Assembly: GCA_027064085.1 (NCBI GenBank)
Contig: JAMOQH010000167.1
Coordinates: 1-29,539 of the forward strand
Direction: 5' to 3'
Length of the DNA: 29,539 nucleotides
DNA from: a bacterium
GTDB lineage: Bacteria; UBP6; JAFGXH01
A program made the translations under genes and the position numbers. Of the stretch, positions 17,224-24,477 are shown piece after piece. Within the stretch, counting starts at the first letter, position 1, and every line of letters begins with the position of its first letter. The notes under the pieces were generated by a model. That model was not told the DNA's origin and made no database searches. It worked only from the letters and a program-made list of their open reading frames with translations.

Positions 17224-18411
17224 TTACTTTATTTTAGCATCAATTAATTTTTTATACTCTTTTGCCAAAGAAATACCATTATATTTATCAAACCAATCCT
17301 TTAAGTTTTCTCCCATTTTTTTATATTTTTCAGGATTTTTCTCAAAATCAATTAATTTTTTAGCAATTTGATCGGGATTTGATACATTTATAAAATCAGG
17401 AAAAGGTGTATTGTGTATTTTTTCAAATTCTTCAGGAGTAGTATCAAAGTAATGTAAAAAAGGAATTCCTTTTGACATAAATTCCCAGCCTGCTCCACCC
17501 CATAAAAATTTATTAAAGGCAGAACCACCTATTGAAGACTTTTCTATAAGTAACATAATTTCTTTTCTCATTAACATTGGAAGCCAAGTGACATAATTTT
17601 CAATTTCTAATTTTTTTATTAATTCTTTTGTTGCCTCAACATCTTTACCATATTCTAAGGTGTATATTCTTATACTTTTTTTATTGCTTAGTTTTATATA
17701 CTTTGCAAAACCTTCAAATAATATATTATTTTTTTTATCTCCAAATGGCTGATTTATCCATAAATGCCTCACATGATGAAACAAAACATGCTCTGTTTTA
17801 CTCATCTGCTTTAAAATTTCATTCATTTGCTTAGAAAGATTAATTTTACTTATATCAATCTTTTCTCTGTTATAAACCATTGGAACTGATAACTTTTTTA
17901 CCTTACTTCCAATTTTATTAAAATAATATAAATTCTTATCTGAAATATCATAAGTTATAACTAAATTTGTATTATATTTAAGCCCCTGCCATTGAAAATA
18001 CTTAAGAAAATTAAACTGCAATAAATGACGCTTTTTCTTGAACTTAACTTCTTTTGTTAAAAATTCTCCTTGGAAACAATAAGGCTTAAAAATATCAAGC
18101 TTAATATTAGAAATAAAAAAATAAGCAGGTCCCATACCATTTGCTATTATAAAATCATAATCAGAAAATATTTTTCTTACATATCTTATATTTTTATAAA
18201 ATCTTAAAAAATTCCTGTAGTTTCCATTTATAAGTTCTGTTTGAATTATGTATTTTTCCCAGTTTTTTATTTCCCATGTATCCATTTCTGGCATAAAATG
18301 TTTTTGTTCATTTACATACAAAAACAAATAAGTATCTACGCCTAAATCCCTTAAATATCTCATTGTAGAAAAATGATTATTATTCATATTTCCTAATATT
18401 GCTACTTTCAA
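17224..18411 (-). CDS. Divergent GT-B-like glycosyltransferase
   Basis: A 395-aa protein that begins with a Rossmann-like strand (MKVAILGNMNNNHFSTMRYLRDLGVDTYLF) and has the two-domain size of a GT-B transferase. Residues 235-300 contain ILFEGFAKYI, RIYTLEYGKDVEATKEL and WLPMLMRKEIMLLIE, as expected for a nucleotide-sugar domain. The usual GT4 E-x7-E motif is not clear: FLWGGAGWEFMSKGIPFLHYFDTTPEEF stands in its place, with single Glu residues. The C-terminus (MGENLKDWFDKYNG) looks like the closing helix of GT4 proteins. It is 10 bases downstream of the PglD-like acyltransferase gene and may transfer the modified sugar made by that module. Specificity unknown. Confidence 0.6.
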   Translation of the reverse strand: MKVAILGNMNNNHFSTMRYLRDLGVDTYLFLYVNEQKHFMPEMDTWEIKNWEKYIIQTELINGNYRNFLRFYKNIRYVRKIFSDYDFIIANGMGPAYFFISNIKLDIFKPYCFQGEFLTKEVKFKKKRHLLQFNFLKYFQWQGLKYNTNLVITYDISDKNLYYFNKIGSKVKKLSVPMVYNREKIDISKINLSKQMNEILKQMSKTEHVLFHHVRHLWINQPFGDKKNNILFEGFAKYIKLSNKKSIRIYTLEYGKDVEATKELIKKLEIENYVTWLPMLMRKEIMLLIEKSSIGGSAFNKFLWGGAGWEFMSKGIPFLHYFDTTPEEFEKIHNTPFPDFINVSNPDQIAKKLIDFEKNPEKYKKMGENLKDWFDKYNGISLAKEYKKLIDAKIK

Positions 18412-18421
18412 AATGCCTCTA

Positions 18422-19072
18422 TTATTTATTTAAGATATTTCCAATCACTCTCGCAGGGCTTCCTACAACAATATCATAACTATTAACTGTTTTAAGAACA
18501 ACGGAGGCTAAACCTACTATTCCAAATTCACCAATTTCTAATCTTTCAAGTAAAGTTGAATTACTTCCAATATGTGCACCATTTTTTATAAGAACTCGGC
18601 CACCAATACTTGCATTATTGGCGACAAAAACCATTTCTTCCATTTTACTATCATGACCAATAAAACTCTGGGCATACATCTGAGAATGGTTACCAATTTC
18701 TACATTTGGACTAACTAATACCATAGGCATTAATACAACTCCAAACCCAATTTTGGCTTTCCTAGAAACAACAGAAGAAGGATGAATTACAGTTGCAAAT
18801 CTTTCATCTGGAATTTCAAGATTTTTTAACATTTTATATCTTTTATGAGCCTGTTTTACATTGGACATCGCAAATATAAAAAAATAATCTTCAGGAAGTT
18901 TTTTCCAATCCATATTTACGATTCCCCCTAAAACAGGATAACCATTAATTTCATTTTCAAAATCGTTCAAAAAGCCCACACATTCTATGTCTTGTCCATT
19001 TTTTTTACAATCTTCAATAGTAGAAGCAATCACTGTACCATTTCCCCTACCACCAATTATTACAACTTTCAC
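18422..19072 (-). CDS. PglD/NeuD-type sugar acyltransferase
   Basis: A 216-aa cytoplasmic enzyme of the NeuD/PglD family. The N-terminal domain begins MKVVIIGGRGNGTVIAS, the nucleotide-sugar-binding Rossmann half. It is followed from about residue 95 by a left-handed beta-helix of hexapeptide repeats (KIGFGVVLMPMVLV, NVEIGNHSQM, SIGGRVLIKNGAHIGSNS). H140 in IGHDSKM aligns with the catalytic histidine of PglD, and VVGSPARVIG closes the helix as in the family. PglD N-acetylates a UDP-4-amino sugar; here the preceding genes for acyl-CoA chemistry suggest an unusual acyl donor instead of acetyl-CoA. The start overlaps the CitE-like gene by 4 bases. Family is firm, the donor is inference. Confidence 0.82.
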   Translation of the reverse strand: MKVVIIGGRGNGTVIASTIEDCKKNGQDIECVGFLNDFENEINGYPVLGGIVNMDWKKLPEDYFFIFAMSNVKQAHKRYKMLKNLEIPDERFATVIHPSSVVSRKAKIGFGVVLMPMVLVSPNVEIGNHSQMYAQSFIGHDSKMEEMVFVANNASIGGRVLIKNGAHIGSNSTLLERLEIGEFGIVGLASVVLKTVNSYDIVVGSPARVIGNILNK

Positions 19073-19962
19073 TTATCCTTCTCCTCTATTAACTTTATTA
19101 AACTTAAAACTTTTTCTGCTCTTTTTAACATAGGAGGTCCTATCATTTTTCCATTTAACATTGCAATTCCAGAACCATTTTTTCTTGATTCTATTATTGC
19201 TTTTACAATTGACTTAGACCTTTCAACTTCTTCTTTTTTAGGTGTAAAACAAGTATTTGCCAATTTAACCTGATTTGGGTGAACTAATAAAGAACCTGCA
19301 AAACCCATTTCAAATGATATTGTTTCTTCTTTAATAAAACCATCTTCATTTTTTATTTGTAAATATGGGGTATCTACAGGAAGAATTCCTGCTGCTCTTG
19401 CAGCTAAAGCAATTACAGCTCTTGGATAATCAAAAGAAATTGGAGGTTCTCCATGCAGTCCTTCTAAATCATTAAGGTAATCCTCACCACCAAAAGTAAT
19501 CGCAACAGTTCTTTTAGATGCCATTGCAATATTATATATATCTAAAATAGCAGATGTAGTCTCAATTAATGGAGTAAATGCAAAGTGAAAATGCTCTATA
19601 TTGTTCTCATTTTCCAGTTGGGTAAAAAGCTTGTCATAATAAATCATATCATCTGCAGTATATACTTTAGTTAGCATAAAACCATCTATATCTTTATGTA
19701 AAACATATTTTAAATCTTCAAATACTAAATTACTTTCCAAAGGATTAATTCTTACAAATACTTTCTTGTCTTTAAATCTCCCCATGTCAAGAAACTTCTT
19801 GACATTTTTTCTGGCTTGATCTTTGAATTGTTCTGGTATTGAATCTTCGAGATCAAGTATAATTGCATCTGCTCTAGATTCTAAACCATGTATAATAAAA
19901 CTTTCTTTATAAGTTGGAACAAATAAATAGCTTCTTAATAAGAGCGTCTTTTTATCTATCAT
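19069..19962 (-). CDS. CitE/HpcH-type C-C lyase (malyl- or methylmalyl-CoA lyase-like)
   Basis: A 297-aa TIM-barrel enzyme of the HpcH/HpaI aldolase/citrate lyase beta family. Motifs are RSYLFVP (10-16), ADAIILDLEDSIP (31-43), KVFVRINPLES (67-77), FAFTPLIETTSAIL (127-140) and TFGGEDYLNDLEG (156-168). E134 and D161 sit where the family binds Mg2+, and R71 where the substrate carboxylate is held. CitE-like and malyl-CoA lyases cleave or form malyl-CoA, beta-methylmalyl-CoA or citramalyl-CoA. The upstream MaoC hydratase overlaps it by 11 bases and is of the mesaconyl-CoA hydratase type, so the two may make or interconvert a hydroxy-dicarboxylyl-CoA. Such genes are central-metabolism types and their place in a glycan cluster is unusual. 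Confidence 0.82.
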   Translation of the reverse strand: MIDKKTLLLRSYLFVPTYKESFIIHGLESRADAIILDLEDSIPEQFKDQARKNVKKFLDMGRFKDKKVFVRINPLESNLVFEDLKYVLHKDIDGFMLTKVYTADDMIYYDKLFTQLENENNIEHFHFAFTPLIETTSAILDIYNIAMASKRTVAITFGGEDYLNDLEGLHGEPPISFDYPRAVIALAARAAGILPVDTPYLQIKNEDGFIKEETISFEMGFAGSLLVHPNQVKLANTCFTPKKEEVERSKSIVKAIIESRKNGSGIAMLNGKMIGPPMLKRAEKVLSLIKLIEEKDK

Positions 19963-20422
19963 ATTTCTCTCTTAATTTAACTAAAACCTTTCTTTTGAAT
20001 CTAAGAACATCAATATCATTTTGATTATAAGCAATAGATTCAATGTAAACGATACCTTGACTAGGGTTTGATTTAGAAACTCTTTTTTCCAAAATTTTTG
20101 TTTTAACATATATTGTGTCATTAATAAAAACAGGTGCTAAATGATCAATAGTTTCATACATAAGATTTGCAATAGCTTTTCCACTAATATCAGGAACAGT
20201 AATTCCCACAGCTAAACTAAAAACTAAAGTTCCAACAACAAGAGGCTTTCTATACTTTTCCGTTTTACAATAATCAATATTAGTATGTACAGGATGATGA
20301 TTCATTGTTATAAGGCTAAAAAAATTATTATCACTCTCAAAAATTGTTTTAGAAAGTGAGTGTTTAATCATATCACCTACTATAAAATCCTCAAAATAAT
20401 TTCCCATTTTACTTGATTCCAT
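19952..20422 (-). CDS. MaoC-type acyl-CoA hydratase (mesaconyl-CoA hydratase-like)
   Basis: A 156-aa hot-dog-fold protein. GNYFEDFIVGD opens the domain and LITMNHHPVHTNIDYCKTEKYRKP holds the catalytic region, with His at the family position. The common hydratase SGD-x-NP-x-H motif reads TMNHHPVH here, a form I recall from beta-methylmalyl-CoA/mesaconyl-CoA hydratases paired with malyl-CoA lyases. LVVGTLVFSLAVGI and APVFINDTIYVKT are further MaoC features. The start chosen (20422) directly follows the stop of the asparagine-synthetase-like gene and has AAGGGG 5 bases upstream; the Met at residue 6 lacks such a site. Expected to act on an enoyl/hydroxyacyl-CoA; the exact acyl group is not visible from sequence. 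Confidence 0.8.
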   Translation of the reverse strand: MESSKMGNYFEDFIVGDMIKHSLSKTIFESDNNFFSLITMNHHPVHTNIDYCKTEKYRKPLVVGTLVFSLAVGITVPDISGKAIANLMYETIDHLAPVFINDTIYVKTKILEKRVSKSNPSQGIVYIESIAYNQNDIDVLRFKRKVLVKLREKYDR

Positions 20423-22321
20423 TTAAACCCCTTCTATCTTTTCCCCATTAAGAAATATTCTTGTCCACCATTCAAAATTCATAAAAGACCATATCAGAAG
20501 CCGGTGATTTACCTTTTTATTAAAATGTTCATTTAATATTTTTTTGATATAGTCAGGGTTAATAAATTCAGATGAAACAGTCTTTTTATTTAATAACAAG
20601 TCTTTAATATATTTTGCATTTTCACCTCTATACCACGACTCATCAGGAGCAGAGAACCCTTGCTTTTTCCTATTTATTATTTTTTCAGGAATAAACCCCA
20701 TCATTGCCTGGCGCAGAACATTCTTTCCATCATTATATTCTTGATATGATTTCTTTTTTTTTCTAAAAGTATTTTCATCAATTTTTTTCATATTTTCCAA
20801 ATTTGCAAGTTTATGCCTTATTGGTATTTTTTGAGCAAAATTAACTAAATCATTATCCATAAAAGGAAACCTTTCTTCTAAACCATTAGCCATTGCAAGT
20901 TTATCACCAACTAATAAAAGCCCCGGCAAAAAAGTTTTTATTTCAAAATACAAAGAATTTTGTATATGCTGCTCTGGAGTATCATATTTTAACTTATCAT
21001 TAAACAGAAAAACTCTTTCAAATATTTTACGGGGTTCATTTACATCAGTATTATTAAATACATCTTTTTGAAACAATATTTTCTTATCATTATCAGGAAC
21101 TAATCTCTGCCATGAATTATAGTAATCATTAAAAAATTCCTGCTGATTCAATGAGCGAAAGACCCGATAATATCGCCATGGATATCCTGCAAAAAGTTCA
21201 TCTCCACCAGTACCTTGTAAAGCAACTTTTACAAATTTAGAAGCCAATCTACTAATATAATAATTGGGATAACTCATTCCTACACGCAAATCTTCAAGGT
21301 GCCATACAACTCTCGGTAAAGACCAACTTAAATCTCCTGCATTAATCACTTGTTCATAATGCTCTGTTTTAAAAAAATTAGCCATTAGTTCAGCATCTCT
21401 TCTCTCATCATAATTTGCTTCAACTCCAGTTACTTCAGACATATCAAAACCAGCAGTAAAAGTAGTAAGTCTTTTTACATGATTAGAAGCAATAGAAGCA
21501 ATAGAACCACTATCCATTCCACCTGAAAGATAAGAACCAACAGGAACATCTGCAATCATCTGTCTTGCAACAGCTTGTTTCATTAATCTTTCTGTTTCTT
21601 CCTTCGCTTCCATAAAACTAATTGTTTCATCAGGATTTGAAAAATCATAATCCCACCATGACACATGCTTTACAATTGTTGTATTTTCATTAATTTTAAC
21701 AGTATTTGCCGGTGGTAACATAATTACATCTTTAAAGAGAGTTTGAAATGTAAATTGATTTTGAAAAGTAAAATATTCATTCAAGGCGTAATTATTAAGT
21801 CTGATATTAAAATCAGAATGTTTCATGATTGCTTTTACCTCTGATGCAAAAACTATTTTTCTGCCATCAAACCAATAATACAAAGGTTTAATTCCAAATC
21901 TATCTCTACTTAAATATAATGTTTTTTCTTTATTATTATATGCACCTATAGCAAACATACCATTAAAGCGTTCAAATATCTCAGGTCCATACTCAGCAAG
22001 TCCTTCAACTATTACTTCCGTATCAGTTGTTGATATAAATTCATGTCCTTTTGCCTTTAATTCCTGTTTCAACTCCAAAAAATTATATATACAACCATTA
22101 AAAACCACAGTCCACTCACCATTTTGTGATGTCATTGGCTGAGTTCCTCTTGCAGAAACATCTAAAACAGCTAATCTTTTATGACCAAATCCAAGATTTT
22201 TACTAACAAAATATCCTTCTCCATCAGGACCACGATGCGCAATAGAGTTTGCCATATCTTTTATTAATTTTAAAGTTACGGGTTCCTGATTTAAATTAAA
22301 TACCCCAACAATTCCACACAT
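20423..22321 (-). CDS. Asparagine-synthetase-like glutamine amidotransferase (second of two)
   Basis: A 632-aa two-domain protein. Cys2 (MCGIVGVFNL) is the expected glutaminase nucleophile, and the ATP loop SGGMDSG is at 266-272. GTGGDELFAGYPWRYY and VGDKLAMANGLEERFPFMDN are synthetase-domain motifs. The glutamine-binding motif reads VFNGCIYNF, with Cys77 where AsnB and the other copy in this cluster have Glu; a similar NGCIYN form occurs in some other amidotransferase subfamilies, as I recall. It overlaps the fusion gene by one base and touches the MaoC gene, so it belongs to the acyl-sugar module. It may amidate a carboxyl group on a sugar or on the acyl substituent. Whether glutamine or ammonia is the nitrogen source is open. 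Confidence 0.82.
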   Translation of the reverse strand: MCGIVGVFNLNQEPVTLKLIKDMANSIAHRGPDGEGYFVSKNLGFGHKRLAVLDVSARGTQPMTSQNGEWTVVFNGCIYNFLELKQELKAKGHEFISTTDTEVIVEGLAEYGPEIFERFNGMFAIGAYNNKEKTLYLSRDRFGIKPLYYWFDGRKIVFASEVKAIMKHSDFNIRLNNYALNEYFTFQNQFTFQTLFKDVIMLPPANTVKINENTTIVKHVSWWDYDFSNPDETISFMEAKEETERLMKQAVARQMIADVPVGSYLSGGMDSGSIASIASNHVKRLTTFTAGFDMSEVTGVEANYDERRDAELMANFFKTEHYEQVINAGDLSWSLPRVVWHLEDLRVGMSYPNYYISRLASKFVKVALQGTGGDELFAGYPWRYYRVFRSLNQQEFFNDYYNSWQRLVPDNDKKILFQKDVFNNTDVNEPRKIFERVFLFNDKLKYDTPEQHIQNSLYFEIKTFLPGLLLVGDKLAMANGLEERFPFMDNDLVNFAQKIPIRHKLANLENMKKIDENTFRKKKKSYQEYNDGKNVLRQAMMGFIPEKIINRKKQGFSAPDESWYRGENAKYIKDLLLNKKTVSSEFINPDYIKKILNEHFNKKVNHRLLIWSFMNFEWWTRIFLNGEKIEGV

Positions 22322-24414
22322 TATTTTATTTTCTCCACTAACTTATTTACAATAATCTCCTGCTGTTTAAAAGTTAGCTCATCAAATAAAGGAAGTGTTA
22401 AACAGTGTTCAAAGGCATAAGTACTATCCTTAAAATCTCCTTTTAATTCAACTAAAGAATGATTATTAAAAGCAGGATGCTGATGTAAAGCATAAGTTCC
22501 TATTTGAACTTCTATTCCTTCTTCTCTCATTTCGGTCATTATTCTATCTCTATCATTTACATAAATACAAAATGACTGTCTTGAATGTTTTCCATCTTTG
22601 GTTGTTTTAGGTATTACAATATTATGTTTTTTAAATAATTCAACATAATTATCTGCAAGTTTTAATCTTTTTTCCAATAAAGACTCTACATGTTTCATTT
22701 GAGCAAGTCCTATTGCAGACGAAACATTTGAAAGTTTATAATTTGTACCTATCTTATCAAAAATAATACCTTTTCTGTCTGCTGAATTATTAATTCCAAA
22801 ATGTTTATATGAATACATCCACTTTGCCCATTCATCATTATCAGTAGTAATCATACCACCTTCACCTGTTGTAATAAACTTTCTTGGATGCAAACTAAAC
22901 ACTGAAATATCAGCAAATGTACCAACTTTTTTATTTTTATATTCTGCTCCAATAGAACAAGCTGCATCTTCTATAATATATAAACCATACTTTTCTTTTA
23001 TTTTATTTAATCTTTCATAATCTAAAGGATTTCCAAAACCCGAAACAGGAATTATAGCTTTAGTTTTACTTGTAATTGCTTTTTCTAACTCATCATAATC
23101 AATGAGCATATCTTCTTTATTTGAATCCACAATAACCACTTTAGCTCCAACTATAGGAACAACTGATGCCGTTGCAGGATATGTATAATCTGGAACAATT
23201 ACCTCATCTCCCTCTCCTATGCCTAAACATCTTAAAGCAACTTCCAATCCTGTTGTACATGATGTTACAGCAATGGCATGTTTAGAACCAATATAATCCT
23301 TAAATACTGATTCAAATTCTCTTGTAACTGGTCCTTCTGTTAAATAACGACTTTCAAGAACATCAACAACATTATCTTTAATTTCTTGATTAATAAATGG
23401 CCTAATTAGTGGTATTTTATCATTTACAACTGTTTTCTTTTTGTCAATACCTATTTCTATTCTCCAATCTATCAATTTCTGTAAACCTTCCCTCAAAGAG
23501 TATTTAAACTTAAAACCCAATTCCTTTTCTGCCTTTTGTCTAGAACCAATTCTATTTTTAACAAACTGCCTAGCATCATCTTCGCTATAAGGTTTATATT
23601 TAACCTTTAAATCAGAACCCTTCAAGTCTAAAATTGTATCACAAAGCTCTTTTATTGATGTTTGAACCTCTGTTCCTACATTATAAAACCCCATATCAAC
23701 ATCTGATTCTAGTGCAGCGATATTACATCTTGCAATATCTTCAACATAAATAAAATCATAAGCCTGAGAACCATCTCCATTAATAGTAGGAGCCTCATTT
23801 GCTTCAATTTTATTTAGCATGATTGGTACAACTCCAGTGTAGGCAGCATGTTGGTCTTGACCAGGTCCATAAACATTCATATATCTAAGCCCAATAATAG
23901 GAAGCTTATATCTATCATTATAAGCTGTTGCCATTGCCTCACCTGCAATTTTAGTTGCTCCATAAAAATTTGTATTATTGAATGGATGATTTTCTGTCAT
24001 TGGTAACTCAACCGCATCTCCATAAACAGAAGCAGAAGATGAATATATTAATTTTTTCACTTTATTTTTAACACAAGCTTCCATAACATTAAATGTTCCT
24101 TCAATATTTACATGAAATGCTGTTCTTGGAAAGTCTTTGCAATGTAACAACCACATTGCAGCTAAATGAAAAACATAATCAACACCTTCCATTGCCTGAT
24201 TTAAAACATCAATCTCTCTTACATCTCCCCCAAAAGGATAAATTGAACATCTTGAATCCTTTAACGACTCTTCAATGTTTTCCATCTTTCCTCTGCTGAA
24301 ATTATCATATATTATTATTTCTTTTACATTTGTTTTTAATAATTCTTTAATAACAAAGCTACCAATAAAGCCAGCCCCACCAATAACTAATACTTTTGAA
24401 TTTTCTAAATTCAT
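22321..24414 (-). CDS. Fusion of NAD-dependent sugar epimerase and DegT/DnrJ/EryC1 aminotransferase
   Basis: A 697-aa two-domain enzyme. Residues 1 to about 325 are an extended SDR: IGGAGFIGS (11-19), SSSASVYG (125-132), Y151 and K155 (NFYGATK), and LRYMNVYGPGQ (176-186). The SSSASVYG loop lacks the Asp/Glu of 4,6-dehydratases and decarboxylases, so an epimerase or C-oxidising enzyme is more likely. From about residue 335 it is a PLP aminotransferase: RYLTEGPVTREFE, TSCTTGLEVAL, IEDAACSIGAEYK and FSLHPRKFITTGEGG with the probable PLP lysine K512. Each half is near the usual length of its stand-alone family. Both catalytic sets look intact, implying two steps on one nucleotide sugar. It opens the translationally coupled module, behind its own promoter and an AAGGAG site. 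Confidence 0.88.
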   Translation of the reverse strand: MNLENSKVLVIGGAGFIGSFVIKELLKTNVKEIIIYDNFSRGKMENIEESLKDSRCSIYPFGGDVREIDVLNQAMEGVDYVFHLAAMWLLHCKDFPRTAFHVNIEGTFNVMEACVKNKVKKLIYSSSASVYGDAVELPMTENHPFNNTNFYGATKIAGEAMATAYNDRYKLPIIGLRYMNVYGPGQDQHAAYTGVVPIMLNKIEANEAPTINGDGSQAYDFIYVEDIARCNIAALESDVDMGFYNVGTEVQTSIKELCDTILDLKGSDLKVKYKPYSEDDARQFVKNRIGSRQKAEKELGFKFKYSLREGLQKLIDWRIEIGIDKKKTVVNDKIPLIRPFINQEIKDNVVDVLESRYLTEGPVTREFESVFKDYIGSKHAIAVTSCTTGLEVALRCLGIGEGDEVIVPDYTYPATASVVPIVGAKVVIVDSNKEDMLIDYDELEKAITSKTKAIIPVSGFGNPLDYERLNKIKEKYGLYIIEDAACSIGAEYKNKKVGTFADISVFSLHPRKFITTGEGGMITTDNDEWAKWMYSYKHFGINNSADRKGIIFDKIGTNYKLSNVSSAIGLAQMKHVESLLEKRLKLADNYVELFKKHNIVIPKTTKDGKHSRQSFCIYVNDRDRIMTEMREEGIEVQIGTYALHQHPAFNNHSLVELKGDFKDSTYAFEHCLTLPLFDELTFKQQEIIVNKLVEKIK

Positions 24415-24448
24415 AATCTAACTCCTTAAAGCTATATAAACAATATGT

Positions 24449-24477
24449 ATTGTACAGTAATAAGTACTTTATTTCAA
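24449..24477 (-). promoter_or_regulatory. Sigma70-like promoter of the fusion-gene module
   Basis: On the minus strand TTGAAA (24477-24472) and TACAAT (24454-24449) are separated by 17 bases. The -35 hexamer is made of the last two sense codons (Leu-Lys) of the upstream aminotransferase gene. A start of transcription near 24442 would leave a leader of about 28 bases before the ATG at 24414. Confidence 0.55.

Noticed and set aside
19069-20422. MaoC and CitE-like genes as unrelated metabolic genes inserted by chance.
   Set aside because: Both overlap or abut their glycan neighbours in the same direction with matched base composition, which fits integration in the operon better than a chance insertion.
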